Part shown: positions 1-11,850 of the stretch, in pieces
Position numbering within the stretch: position 1 is the stretch's first letter
How the letters are laid out: each line of letters starts with the position of its first letter
Origin: Platycnemis pennipes
Taxonomy: Eukaryota > Arthropoda > Insecta > Odonata > Platycnemididae
Length of the DNA stretch: 64,000 bases
Reading direction: 5' to 3'
Assembly: GCA_933228895.1 (NCBI GenBank)
Contig: OW121854.1
Coordinates: 57,330,609-57,394,608, forward strand
Notes under the pieces: generated by a model
Seen by the model: only the letters and a program-made list of their open reading frames with translations
What the model was told of the DNA's origin: nothing
Database searches by the model: none
Translations under genes and position numbers: made by a program

Positions 1-116
1 GCATATGTTTCTCTTCATAGGGAAAACACGAATGGAACTGCATTTAATCAAAACCAACATTCACAGGTAGAAAAGTGTCAATTAATGAACTGTTACAGTA
101 ATGCTGAATTTGTATT

Positions 117-520
117 CTAATTAATCGGGAATGTACGCCGCAAGGGCCGCGGGCGTAGAATGATATGATGAGTCATTTCATTAGCATAATTAAACGCTAA
201 GGGAAGCCGATCGTCCCTCCATACTTGATGCAGCCAACAGCTTCCCTCTTGGACACGATTTTGATCTCCCCGTATAGTTCCTGCTTTTCCACTACTCATC
301 TTGCCATTCATTCCTTGTGGGATTTAGGAATTCCTTTAGGTTTTCCGCAGTCCGTGGCCGTGAGGCAATAACCAACGGCATCTTCCTGTGCTCGTGACGC
401 AGTTTTTGCTATTTCTCCAGAAATCTTACGATTTCGAAATGATACAGGGTTTAAAAGTGACTCGGCAGTATCATTGCTCAGGGGTGATAAGCCATCTTTA
501 ATTTGCTCATATCGAAGCAT
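117..520 (-). other. Two overlapping small ORFs, function unknown
   Basis: On the - strand a 70-codon ORF starts at an ATG in a reasonable context (AAAATGC) and ends in TGA. The stop overlaps the start of a second, 64-codon ORF that runs on to 117. Together they cover about 400 bases with a mixed, non-repetitive amino-acid composition, unlike the low-complexity ORFs in the GC-rich blocks. No domain is recognised. They could be remnants of an exon or of a mobile element, or chance ORFs. Bases 1-116 and 521-770 hold nothing else I can identify. Confidence 0.12.
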
Positions 521-770
521 TTTACTTTCTTGCTCTGTTGGCAGGTCTGTCCTTAAATTTCATTCTCATTTTTTCAATAAAATATTGATCCGTCTTTGTC
601 CCACGGGTAGCTTGTTTTTATTAATCTTTTAAGTCGCCGCGTTTGGGCGAAATAAATTTTCCCTTTTAACCATCGATTTATTGCACCAGTCAATTAATAA
701 TAAATTATGTGAATTGATGGCACAATTTCCGTGGCATAAGTTGAAAAAGAGTAAGGGCTGTTAGAAATAG

Positions 771-866
771 GCAATGGAGATAGTAAGGATGGAAATGGTA
801 AGGTGGGTAGAAAGTAAGGCGAACGAGGAGGTGCTGGAGATGGTCAGAGGAGAAAGAAATTCGAGT
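771..866 (+). pseudogene. Degenerate non-LTR retrotransposon RT tail
   Basis: The + strand frame from about 771 reads MVRWVESKANEEVLEMV followed by RGERN. This is the RxMExVxWxExxxNEEVLExVGExR signature of the C-terminal tail of RTE-like reverse-transcriptase polyproteins, and it matches the related copies at 20.5, 22.1 and 24.4 kb. Only about 30 codons are recognisable; the upstream RT domain is absent and the similarity stops near 866. It is a 5'-truncated, decayed insertion and does not encode a working enzyme. Confidence 0.5.
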
Positions 867-905
867 TGGCCATTGGAGTGTAATTTTATTCTGAGTTTGT
901 TCATT

Positions 906-2670
906 CATTAATCTTATTTATGCTATTTGATTGAAAAAATATTTCTTGAGCGCTTCTCTTATTGTCGTGCTTTATTTTGAGAATTATTAAAGTGTCGTAG
1001 AATTATCTTGCGTACTGTGCAGTGTGCTTTTGTTGGTTCGAGAAATGGAAAGTACGAGGAAACGTAATATCTGAATGTTTTTTTTGTAAGTGAAACATAG
1101 GGTTTAGCAATATCTTCAATTTTATGTTCTGGCCATTCTGTGTTAAATCATTTTGACAATCTTGAGGGCGATTGCACGAGTAATGGCCTGTGACTGTTTT
1201 ATCTCAAGTGACAATGAGTGGCACTTCGCATATTGTGTTCCCAGCGCGTTGTGAGTGATTCAGTTTGCTCTATTTTTGTCGCGTGGTCTACCTAACAAAC
1301 TTCCTTATGCAGTCTAAAAGGCGGAGTCTTGTTCTCGAACATTAGTGCTAGTAATAGCGTCGTGTGGCTGTGTATTTACCCCTTCAAAGCCATTGAAAGG
1401 ACTTCAAATATTTGCTCTTGAATTACGGTCTGGCTGCCGTGGTAAGAGTGCCGCAACCGTTCAAGATCCCCGCAGCTGGTAGCGTTCTTCGAGTATTTTC
1501 GGAGTTAGTTAACGTGGATTCGCTAAAAAAATTTATTTTTGGAAAAGTTTCGAGCCGAGTTTGGAGGAAAGGAATTTGGTTTCTATTTTTTTCTGTTGCC
1601 CGGAGAGAGACGGCCGTGCAAGTTATATGATTCTCCTGTTCAGCCCTAGCTATGCATTTCCCTCCGTAGCTCCTGCTGTAGCCATACGCTTACTCGCTTT
1701 ATATGAAGTCTTATCTCTTCTAAGAAAAAGGTAATTTTTTTTAGAAAAAACTTGGGGACGGTAGAATAGGCTTTCTTGCTCTTTAATGCCTTGACTTATG
1801 AATTATAAAACATCTTGCAGTAGGTACTACTGGACGGTTAGTATTAGTAACTGCATTTCTCATGCCTCCTGTATTTTCCTTATCTCTTTGTCAAGCCTCG
1901 CTTCTATATACTATATTGGAGCAAGTTAGAATTCTTATATCCCTAATTACTGAATTATTAAAGCTTATTTTGTTTAATAGCAAGGTTCTATAGCTGATGT
2001 ATCAGCAGTGATTCAACTAACGGCAACGTCGAAACTATATTGCTGCGTCGAAGCTTTATTCCGTAATGCTCCGGTATTGTGAACCTGCTTAGTTTCGTGG
2101 ATTTTGATTCCCTCTCATGCTTGGATGCCGTGTTTGCATTTCGAAAATAATATATATTTGATGATTCGTTTTAATGTTTGTTTTAGAATAATTGAATTAG
2201 AATTTGATAATTTGTTCTACATGAAATTGAGAATGCAAAGGTACGAGTGTATAAATATTGGAGGAAGCTTATTTGAACAATCCTAAACAGATTATAATTA
2301 ATATTACGTTAGCTACGATTACATTTATTTGCCTCTTCACTACTGCCATTGAAGTTTTTAGATGCCAGAATTTGTCGAATTATGTGGGATTTTTATATTA
2401 GAGCATCCTCTGGAACAGGTGGGGGCAAAGCTATTACTTAGGTAGCAATTTGGACGAAGATAGGCGTAGCTATAATAATTTCCTGAGAATCATCAACATA
2501 AGACAACCTCTGACAAAAAACTGGAGCCAAGTTGTGGCAAAAAAAAGGATAGAGGAATAAGGTTAAAGTATAAATAGTTGCCAGAGCTATGAAATGAGTG
2601 GCTTGCTGGAGAGTGGAATAGAAGGTAAGGGCACAAAACTAGGAAATAACTTTGGTGTAATAGGTTGTTA
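906..2670. other. AT-rich sequence, no gene recognised
   Basis: AT-rich DNA with short ORFs only. The longest, 1412-1630 on the + strand, has no recognisable motif. Long runs of A and T are common. No repeat, RNA gene or splice-site pair stood out. Confidence 0.4.
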
Positions 2671-2676
2671 TTTATT

Positions 2677-3297
2677 TTAGTTGAGCCAAATTAGGTGGAC
2701 GGAATTAAATGTGGCGTGGAATGCCGAGCCTATTTTTTCCCTCTGTGGCCAGCCAATGACAGTGGATTTGGACAGTTTCGGCTTTAAATTCCCAAAATAG
2801 CGTAGTGAAGGTGGGTGTTGTGTGGTATAATGTGACGTTTCGAAGTATTTTATGTGATAGTTTGAGAATTTACATAAATTGGAGGAGTACAGTAAACAAC
2901 TTTTTTTACCTGTCGCTTCTGTATTGCCGCATGTGATTTCAAGCCTGTTCCTGCAATTAAAATGCTTCAGACCGGGAATGGTAGATGGGAGTGGAAGGGT
3001 AAGGAGGAATAGTGGAGAGAAACCCGGCGGCGGCATTAGTATGCTCTTAATTAAAAGCGCCAAAGGGATTAAAATCCTATCCAACGGACGGATTACTGAA
3101 CTCGAATTATCTCCACAAAGCATTCTATGATAGCAGATAACAAGGATGAGCCTAGCCAGCTTAATACTTGGATGGTAGATTTGGAGTATTTTGGCATGGT
3201 ATTTTGATGTGTTATTATTTTTAGGTGCCAGGTGATTTCGGGCAATTATCACCAAAGTCCCTAGGACACTAAGGATTAAAAGAACCCAAACAATCAA
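2677..3297 (-). repeat. Dispersed repeat carrying a 206-codon ORF
   Basis: This is the longest ORF in the window (206 codons, - strand). It begins with a hydrophobic stretch (MIVWVLLILSVLGTLVII) that would act as a membrane anchor if translated. However, the part at roughly 2960-3135, read on the - strand, matches a second copy on the + strand at 18648-18770. Both share GCTTTGTGG near the start, a GT(C/T)GGATAGGAT core, a TTTGGCGC or CTTGGCGC block and a TTTCTC(T)TCCAC-like end. Homologous copies with different frames argue for a dispersed repeat with a fortuitous ORF. No protein domain is recognised. Confidence 0.4.
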
Positions 3298-3679
3298 TTG
3301 AATAAAGCTCTCACCATCCTTTTATTTTTTATTCTCCACAATACTGAATTAGCACGTCATCTTCATACAAGAACCAGAATCAACCTCCTTTGTTTATTTA
3401 TCAGCACCCGTTACAAAGCTAGTTGCTAAAGATGAAATCCAGCCAAAGCCGTAGCAAAATAAAAAAATGTGACATCATCGTTGCAACTCATGTAGGTTTA
3501 CCTTTAGAAAATATCTGCCTTTGCTGAGGTTTGAATCTATCCTGAGGTTTGAATACTCCAACCACTTCACCATCATAAAAGACGCTTTTGTGTTTCCTTA
3601 AATGTTTCACAGTTCCTAGATCTAGTCTCTCGCATGTGGTCGATACGATATTTCTCTCCGCAAACTTTCCCAATCCCAT

Positions 3680-4250
3680 TCTTTGCTCTTCCCTACACCC
3701 ACCTTATCGCCGAAAATCTCGCTTGTTTCCCCCCGAACCCATGTCCAACTCGCCCCTCCATCCCCCTTCCCTAGTATTTTGCCTCGTCTTGGAAACTTGG
3801 ATGGCAGACGGGATGAGGGGGCAGCGACCTCTCTTCTCTTTGTCCCTCTCTCTTCCTTTCCCCCTTCCTTCCCACCCCCCCTCTCTCTCTCTCCTAATTT
3901 CCAACTCGCATTCGGATCAACTCTCTGTGGAGCACCCACACGTATACATGGGCTCTCATCCCTACGACTCCCGAGCCGGAAGCCATAAGACCACCCCTGG
4001 GCTTAGGAGGAGCCCGCTTCTCCCACACCAAGCTGCTTCTCTTCTCTCCATGCTTACCCAACTCGGTTGCTGCGGGGCACGTCTCCTCCAATCCAGGAAG
4101 ACATTCCCGCCCGCCCCTCTCTTCTTCCTCTCTCTATCTCTCCTCCTTTCCGGATCTCGGAAGAGGAGGAAGAGATGAAAGGGAGAGAGGGAGAGAAAGA
4201 GATTACGTCGTGCTCTTGACAAATGACTGAGACCGCCCGCGCTTCCGACT
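3680..4250. other. Pyrimidine-rich GC block
   Basis: GC-rich, strongly C/T-biased + strand with (CT)n runs around 3880-3892 and several overlapping ORFs in all frames. The ORFs are rich in Pro, Ser, Leu and Arg, as expected from composition alone, so I call none of them. A polypurine stretch at about 4156-4200 on the + strand follows the polypyrimidine one. Flanking 3300-3680 shows nothing recognisable. Confidence 0.4.
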
Positions 4251-6189
4251 TTTTATTTTTTTTCTATCCTTTGCGTTTTTTCTCCTAAAGAAAAAAAAGG
4301 GGTGAAGGAGAGAGATTTTGTGGCTAGAGTATCTTTATGGCGTTCAGGGAAATTCGCTAAGAAAGTCGGTGTGTTCCTGTTTCGCTGGAATAATTTAATT
4401 TCCGTTCCTTTATTTTGTTGTTTATCCAACTATCTTGTCTTTTTTTCGCTTGGTTCATCGTAGAACGTGAACAAGGTACTGCTTTTAGGTATGTTAATGG
4501 CCATGATAGTACCTAATATCGTTTATTTATGGTAAAAGTTATGCTTAACTTCGCCAAAGCAATAAACATCCTGTGTAATTAGTTCCAGATGATGTTCTCA
4601 GTGAATTGCTTGAGGAGACCGATTTAGTAACTCAACGTCGCTGTATATCTTCGGCAATCAGATTGCTCTGAAGTTTACGAGGTACGAAACATATGCATGT
4701 ATATAATAAATGTCAATACCCTTGAGGTAGCTTTTAAGACATTACGTTGGTGTAGATATAAAAGCGGGCAATTCACTAAATTCAAGGCTTTTTTTAAGTT
4801 CCATTTTTGTACCTCCTTGGTCAATTGTCTTGGATGAAACGTATTCTCGCAAAATGTTAAGGATGGAAAGCAGAAAATTTGAATGAAATAATTGGTTTAT
4901 TACATTTCAGGGACATTTAAACGGATAAAGGAGAAAAAGTAACATCTTTTTCGTCGAAATTAATACCATTAAATACCATAAGGAACTTTTTATCTCCGAA
5001 AAGGTTTTCCTAGAATTTTATATTACCTACTATTAGACGGTAATTATCCCATTATGGGGTCTACTCCTTTTTCGGAATTTTGAAGGACATAGTTAATATT
5101 TCAAGGATCTCATTGAAAAATGATGAACAAACGAGTATGTATGGTGTAATTTCAAAATCTAATTACAGTGAAATTTAATCATTCGTACCTTTCGGTGAGA
5201 TCTTGATTGAATATTTGGTTTTTATTCATTGACCATCACGTCAGGGTATGGAAATAATATCTAAGTGGCCATTAGTATCGTGGATCTCGAAAAGTCATTG
5301 TTACTGTTAGGTATTATTGTTTACATTTAAATTATTAAGCATTAATAAAATTATTAAATATTATTTGATTTCCATTTCTGTGCCGAGTTTGTGTTTTTAC
5401 TTGAGGAAGAAGACCTTCAACCGTATCGTGTTTTTGACAGACGACACGGATATCATATTTTGATGTTTAAAATGAAAGTTCCGGCCAATTTTTCTCGTAA
5501 CCTATGAACTTAAGAGGGCTTCCTCTCCCGAGTTTGTTCTTTATCTCTCGTTTTTAATCATCGGTGAGAAAAACTCACCGTGCTGATGCTGAGGGGGTAA
5601 ATTTCTTAGAGTTTGCGTCACTGAGAAATTTAATGACCTTCTCCATATCGTTTCTAGCATCAGAAAACTGGTTAATCCTATCTTCGAGCATATCGTTTCG
5701 CGCCGCGCAAGGAAAAACATATCTCACGGTACTTTTTTCTTTATGGAGAGGGAAAATTAATGATTACATCAGGTTCTCAACATCCATTCTTATAAATGTT
5801 ATTTCTAGATTATTTATGTGAATACATACTCTGCTGCTCTGTTTACGAACTATTGTTGTTCTTTCTGAAAAAGATTGCCTCCATAAAGGTATACATCAAA
5901 ATGGTGTACACCTCATACATAATGCATATTATTTTTATTGATGGCCAACGATAACAATTTATAGGATTAATAACGTTCCCCGGTTATGTGTGACTCTATT
6001 ACGAATGGTTGGTATATCTTTCGTCTCCCTATCATATTCCCCATGGATATTTTCCTCATTATAAATTAATTTAGAGACCTTTACCGGTTTACACTAAGTA
6101 TATTTTAAATTAAAATGATAACCAAGTGACTGATGACGCCACCTTCCGTAGCTTAACATTTTTTTTATTGATTAATATTAACGTTTACA
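4251..6189. other. AT-rich sequence, no gene recognised
   Basis: Homopolymer-rich AT DNA with no ORF above 85 codons and no recognised element. A weak TTTTAG/GTATGT at 4488 was considered as a splice signal and rejected. Confidence 0.35.
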
Positions 6190-6453
6190 AGCAAGACGGA
6201 TGGAAAGGAGTGTAAATGTTGAGAGACTGAGAATCGTGGTAGAAAAATGAAGATTGTGGAAATAAGCAGGCAGATTTGGTGGATAGAACAAGTAATTAGG
6301 GACTATTGGGTACTTAAGACCGTTATCGTTAGCATAATTGTGAGAAAGCGAGGACAAGGAAGAAACAGAGAAGTTTTTATGGATGATATGAAGAAGAGCC
6401 GGGAAATATTCTCACTTGATGAGAGAAAGATTAGAGTTGGAAATAAGCCGTAA
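6190..6453 (+). pseudogene. Non-LTR retrotransposon RT tail with open frame
   Basis: A + strand frame of 69 codons, open from 6247 to a stop at 6453, contains RKRGQGRNREVFMDDMKK. This corresponds to the basic GKRGRGRPR-type linker and following helix near the C-terminus of RTE-like RT proteins. Just upstream in another frame, RMERSVNVERL resembles the RRMERVKWxER segment of the same tail, so there is at least one frameshift and an internal stop. The catalytic RT and endonuclease parts are missing. The copy is less similar to the ACCGGTAG-tailed copies at 25-26 and 50 kb and may be a separate subfamily. Confidence 0.5.
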
Positions 6454-6739
6454 GGTAATGCAATGCAAAGGAGAGTAGAAATACTCCATTAAATCCCATA
6501 TATTCGTTGAAAATCGGTTACTGAATGGGTTAATATTTTGATCTCTTATAAGATTTATTCATTCTATGTCTCTAGCGCTGAATTTTTATTTTTTTTTGCT
6601 ATTAGCGATTGTAACCTTTGAGGTGACTAGTGCTCTGTCATCCAAACGCTGTCTCTAGGCTCATTTCCATCTACAACAATGCCATCAGATAAGGGATGCT
6701 CTGGCGACCAAGGCAAGTGATTGGTATCACTCGAAACTA

Positions 6740-7430
6740 TAAATTGAATACGATGACAGTGCGGTTAACCTTCTGCTCCACGAGAAACCTCCGCAGGTGA
6801 CCTTCCTCTCCTTGCCGGAAAACTGAATCTCCGAGGATCGATCACCGAAGGTATTCGATTACGGGCACTCTCCGTCGGTGCCCAGTCGACGGTTGGGACC
6901 GCGCCGTGGGAGGTCAAAAGCGCGGTAATGGAACGACCGGACGGTGAGATAGCCGTGCGCGCGCGCGCGTGTTATGTTTGCTTTGCTTTGCCGCGCCGTC
7001 GACGGCCGCTCCCGGCATCCCTTTTGTGTCCGTCCAAGTCCTTTGAAGTCCATGCATCGACGGCGTTTCGGGTCCTGGGGGAGATGAGGGGGGGGGAGGG
7101 GGGGGGGGGAGGTCATTTGAGCGGACGGAGGTGAAGGAGAGGGCAATATGACGAGAATAGATGGAGCGGGCTAAGGAGAGGGTCGGTGAAGGAACGATTA
7201 TTATTACTGAAGTGGGAGGACGTGGGTGGATAAATCGGGGACAAGGCCCTTAAGCTCGTGTCTCCAGTGAGTTGCCCAGCAACGCGGTGAAACGGAATGT
7301 ACACACTTCGTGTCACCGATTTCCAAATTGAGAGGAGCCGACTGTGTTACGAGGGGTCACGAGACATGTAAGGTCACTGGACGGCGAAGTCCCAATCGGC
7401 CCACCCCCACGGTGTCTTGGACGGAAATAG
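6740..7430. other. CpG-containing GC-rich block with poly-G runs
   Basis: GC-rich island in AT-rich surroundings, with many CpG dinucleotides, an alternating (CG)n stretch at about 6958-6969 (Z-DNA-prone) and two G runs at 7088-7096 and 7098-7109 separated by one A. Overlapping ORFs on both strands are low-complexity and best explained by composition. It could be a promoter-type CpG island or simply a GC-rich isochore fragment; no TATA box or convincing exon is seen. Confidence 0.4.
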
Positions 7431-7604
7431 CTTTTTTATCGAAAGAAGGAGAGAAATATTATAAGAAAAAAATCAATCCGCAAGCGTAGCGTCTGGGCCG
7501 AGTAAAATCGCATTTTCATAGTCTTGCGTGGTAATCACGAATATTTTATGTTTTTAGGTTTCATTGGCGAAAAAAAATTACGAATCATTTAAAAAACTCA
7601 CTGG

Positions 7605-8597
7605 CGTCTATGAGACGCCGCGCGACCTTTCCCGTAAGGGCTCTTTCATAGCTCGGCGTTGCGGTATTGCGAACGCGAGCAGGCCAAGCGAGCTTTCATA
7701 GCTCAGCGTTGCGGAAACAAACGAAAAGCGATAAGCGTTTCGATAAATCAGATGCAAGCTCACTGCATTTCGGTACACATTGCTTTAGTATTTGATTATA
7801 ACTGTGTTAAGCCATGCCTACATACAGTAAAATAAATATAAAAGTATTAATGAGTCGCCAACAGAATTTTCGCAGTTCCATCTGCACACACGTTGGCGTA
7901 GAAAACCATTATTTCAATAAGTAACCTCATTGATTCAAAATGGTAATTCAAGTCGCCAAATCCGGTTATTTGTCAATATTAAGTCAGTGTGGAAGAATAA
8001 TGATACATATGTTTAACTAAACTATCTACATGAAGATATTATTCAGTCACTTGCGCTTGAACAACTCAATTGCAAATGTGTATTGTATGCGATAGCATCA
8101 GAATTAAGTTTTCTGTGTCATTAAGGATTGGTGAGGGTAAATGCAAAAAGAATATGCAGTGGTGTCATTCGTTATTATTTAAACCTAAGAATTAAACCAT
8201 TTTACCGCATAAATCAGTGTGGGGGTTGTTGTAAATACTGTTAGGACCCCGGGTCTAAATCCAACTGGACATTTGCCGTAAATATTAATATATGGATGTT
8301 TTAATGATAAAGATACAAAATAGAAGCAATGCAGATCGATAAAAATAAGTCTTTGACACATATGATGAATAACAAACACACTAACGACTGCCCAGCTAAG
8401 CTTCACTGTTCAAGCGCTGCGGGTTTTCGCGCTCCCAACGCAGAAAAGTCTGGCCGGACAGAACTTTCTGCGTCTGCCGCCGGCGAGCAAGCGTATGACG
8501 TCATCATTCTCAGCGAGGCATTTCATTGGCCAACGCCAACGCAACGCCGAGCTATGAAAGGGCCCTAACTATTCGTCGCGCGCCCTCTGTAGGGTTA
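7605..8597. mobile_element. Non-autonomous DNA transposon with ~60 bp imperfect TIRs
   Basis: CTTTCATAGCTC(G/A)GCGTTGCG occurs at 7643-7663 and again, in direct orientation, at 7693-7713. Its inverted partner CGCAACGCCGAGCTATGAAAG is at 8540-8560. Outside these, a GCGCGCGAC-type motif is matched in inverse (CGCGCGAC at about 7619-7626 and GTCGCGCG at about 8576-8583), so the inverted similarity runs for about 60 bp at each end of a roughly 990 bp segment. The interior is AT-rich with no transposase-like ORF. These are features of a non-autonomous cut-and-paste element. I could not fix the exact ends or the target-site duplication, so the superfamily is unassigned. Confidence 0.55.
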
Positions 8598-8599
8598 AA

Positions 8600-10770
8600 A
8601 CCCAGCCTAAGAACATGATATTTATTTCCGATTTTGTCATGCTTGATATAGACATAGTTTCTCTAGATATTTTGTTCCCACAAGAACCTTGCAGTCAAAT
8701 TCTCTAGTTATCAATGCCAGTTGAACTGGGGACTGTTATTACTGTCTCAGATCTTGATCCATGAATAATCGGATGTTCTAGTGCCTTTTCATTTAAATTC
8801 AGTGAAAACTGTTCTTCGAATTAAGGACTTTTTTTACTTCCTCCTTTTTTCCACGTCTAAGTTTTATTTTGCCTCGTCATAATAGTAGCAAAAGTCTTCA
8901 TTTCCTCTTCTCAGTTAGCAAATATTATTTCGAAAGGAAAGTCAGAAATTATTTTCGCCTGTCACCTGCTGTGGTCCGTTTTCTTGGGTATTTTACTATA
9001 AATTCCATGGATTTAGTATTTAATTCTATACCTAAAAATATTATTATATTCTGCTTTAGTGTCTTTGTCGGGTTAAATGGTGGGACGAATTCTACTTTCA
9101 ATAGATTTTACGATGAGACGAACTCTTAGGTCGAGTGATATCCTCTGTCATGTCGCCTAATAAGGCTTCCATGCTACCATGTCTTGTATCATTTACTCTT
9201 GTATAGTGTGACGGAATCGATGGGTTTTTCAGTTTCTGATAGAGGCGCAGATGTGAAAGGCGAAAGTGCAAAATATAAGTGCTTTTTTATCTGTATGCAA
9301 ATTTTATATATAGCTATAAATTTTAACCCTTTGGATGCCAGAATAAGATAGGGGGCACTTAGTAATGAAGGTTGCCGGGGAAATCTAAGGAGATGGCTGA
9401 GGTATTAGACTTAAATGCTCAGATCCCGATTGAAATCAATATCACTTAATAGCGACCCCTGTTCTGAGAAATAGTTTTTACTTTGCGGCAGGTTTGAGTC
9501 ATGTGGTAATTAAAAAGAGGCAAATATCAATCCAGAAATGTACGGTCCTAAATGAACATCAGAAACGTAAAGTTAGGTCTTGAGTGCGTTCACTTAATCA
9601 AGCTTCACTACCTCAGCTTCTTGTAGTGGATTCAGGTCGTTAACTTGGGTAATTACTGTTTGAAATTTCACTAGAGACCAACTGTAGCTGCAGATCTTGA
9701 TTGTTTACTAGTCTCCTTCTGCTTGCCATATCATGCATCACTGCGGTGAAATCTCGCTTAACGTGATCTACGTATCTGCCCTCACTCTTCGTCTCTTATC
9801 ACTCCTCGTCTCTTTGCACTCCCTCTGCAGCTGAATGGGAAGACTTAGTCCGAGAACATTTTATTGGTAACATTATCTTTCCTCGTGAATATACCCGTAG
9901 TATATAGCAATCTACATCAGACAAATGCATCAAATTATTTCTACGTGAGTTGGAAATTAAGTACTGTAACTTACACAGCGGCACCTCTGATGGTGGTCTA
10001 GACACATGTGCTATGTTTGAATGGCTATATTTGAGAAGATCCATTAGTAAATCTACCCTAGTGATATAGCACTTGTAGCAACCCGAGTGTGAGTCAAAAC
10101 CAAATCAGTTTTTTTATTTTACTTTTTTCTCCTAAATTCCCCCTAATGGTTAATTGATAGACTCGTCTGAGTGAGCTACTTTAATTTTTCTACCGCATAC
10201 ATTTTTAGAAAAAGTTACACTACATTTAAAAATCAGATATTTTAAGAAATGAGTTGTGACTGTTTCAATGTGACTTATGACATTTAGAAAATGTCTTTTT
10301 TCTGTACGCTTTGTATTTTTATTCCTGTCGTCCAACATTCTTTTTTTTTACTTCTATTATAATTATATTCTTGAAAAAAGTTGCATTGGTGAGTGATAAT
10401 TGGAGAATGCAATAATTCAAAATATTCCGGAAGTCTTTAAAACCGTATAATGCATAAATAAATATTTATCCGGCGGAAGACCCGAGAAGACTTCCCGCAT
10501 ATTATTCTCTGAGTAAAAAATTAAAACTTACTTCTTTAATAAGAACTCAATTTGAATATTTTTGGTTCAGGTTTAAAATATTTTATGGTCTAGTTCCACC
10601 ACATGTGATCGCAATCTGTGTTTATACCCCCTGTATTGTTTTTATCCGTTATGCCCCTGTTCTGGAAATCATGGTTCTTGGCAGCTATGAAACATTTTTT
10701 TATCCGCTGATTCTTTCAATATCAATTCCCAATTTAGATCGAGCAGGATTGCGAAAATCTTTCTTTGGTG
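8600..10770. other. AT-rich sequence, no gene recognised
   Basis: Only short ORFs (86 codons or fewer) with no recognisable motif, long T runs and no clear repeat matching elsewhere in the window. Confidence 0.35.
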
Positions 10771-10779
10771 CCATCTCTC

Positions 10780-11307
10780 TGTGCCGTTGTTTAAGACTTT
10801 CCCTCTCCCCATCATTTTGCCTGCTCATCCTTCAGTCTCTTTCCTTACGTTCCCCTCTCCAGCATCTCTCCGCTCCCCACTCTCTCTCCGTCTCACCCCA
10901 CACCCCTTTTCCATTCCATCCCCCATCGTAGATGGTTGGAAGGGGAGGGTGGAACTGCCAAAGGGCCGACGTCGGAATCCGGGAGTCTAAGAGTCGACCG
11001 AGAGAGAGAATGGATTTCTGGGGGGGGAGGGTTCCTCCCGTAGAAGCTCGCACGCATAACAAAGGGAGCGACCGAGAGTGACACGCCTTTGGGAGACGGA
11101 GCGGCGAATTGGTCGGAAGGTGGGATGAGAAACGACGGCGGAAAGAACTAGCGGAAACGTTGATAGTCGTTTTTGAGTCACGGACTTAATGTTTTTTTTT
11201 ACATCTCACCGCGGAGAGAGAGAGGGAGAGGGCTGGACAAAGGAGTGGATCGCCAATGCCCGCATAGCTGTCCCCATTTGAGAGGTGGAAGGGACTGAGG
11301 CAAGGAA
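10780..11307. other. GC-rich block, pyrimidine-rich then purine-rich
   Basis: The left half (to about 10930) is C/T-rich on the + strand and the right half (to about 11300) is purine-rich. ORFs in most frames reflect composition. It ends exactly where the repeat copy at 11308 begins. Confidence 0.35.
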
Positions 11308-11345
11308 GTTAGAATGTACTGGAGGAGACATCGAAGGTGATTTGA
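11308..11345 (+). repeat. Partial copy of island-edge repeat
   Basis: Starts with GTTAGAATGTACTGGAGGAG (11308-11327), which is the exact inverse of 11799-11818. Similarity then decays quickly. It is either a partial copy of the repeat family described at 11627 or the left terminal inverted repeat of a 511 bp unit spanning 11308-11818. Confidence 0.45.
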
Positions 11346-11626
11346 GAAGCCAGTGACCATCTTTGTCGGTACATACATTAAGGATACCTACTCGTGATAC
11401 TCGTACGGATGAAGTGTTTGCACACGATAAAACTGGGAATACTATGGTGAATAATGGATTTTATTTTTTAATTTGTAAATGATACAGTGGAGAGAGCGCT
11501 AAGATGCAAATTAGGGCCACATATAATGCTGAAATAGGTTAAATTTGAACGATTTTATTAATGGAATTAACTCCCAGAGGAATCGAATGCGTTGTTACCT
11601 GCCTTAAATAGTTTTACTTGGGAAGA

Positions 11627-11850
11627 TTAACTGACTCCACTGCGATGAAATTTCGGTTTGATTTCATTGCTATTTATTTTGCAGTCTCCACAAGAGACCG
11701 TGCAAAACGCAGTATTTTGCACAGAGTAGGTGGGGCCAAATAGTGCCCAAGTGCCCCATTGTGGATTCCCTGTCACCCATAGGCTAGCATGCCAATGCCT
11801 CCTCCAGTACATTCTAACCTCTTGGATGGAGGCATGGGCACAGAGGAGGG
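11627..11850 (-). repeat. Dispersed repeat (TTAGAATGTACTGGAGGAGG family)
   Basis: Read on the - strand, the sequence contains a CCATCCAAGAGG-type lead-in (about 11820-11832), GTTAGAATGTACTGGAGGAG at 11818-11799, then a GGCATGCTAG-like block and TGACAGGGAATCCAC. The same order appears on the + strand at 18270-18350 with moderate divergence. A 61-codon ORF overlaps it but is not shared by the other copies, so I do not call it a gene. Confidence 0.5.

Noticed and set aside
4470..4495. Possible third recursive splice site (TTTTAG/GTATGT at 4488)
   Set aside because: The pyrimidine tract is only about six bases and purine-rich sequence precedes it; the donor half is not GTAAGT.
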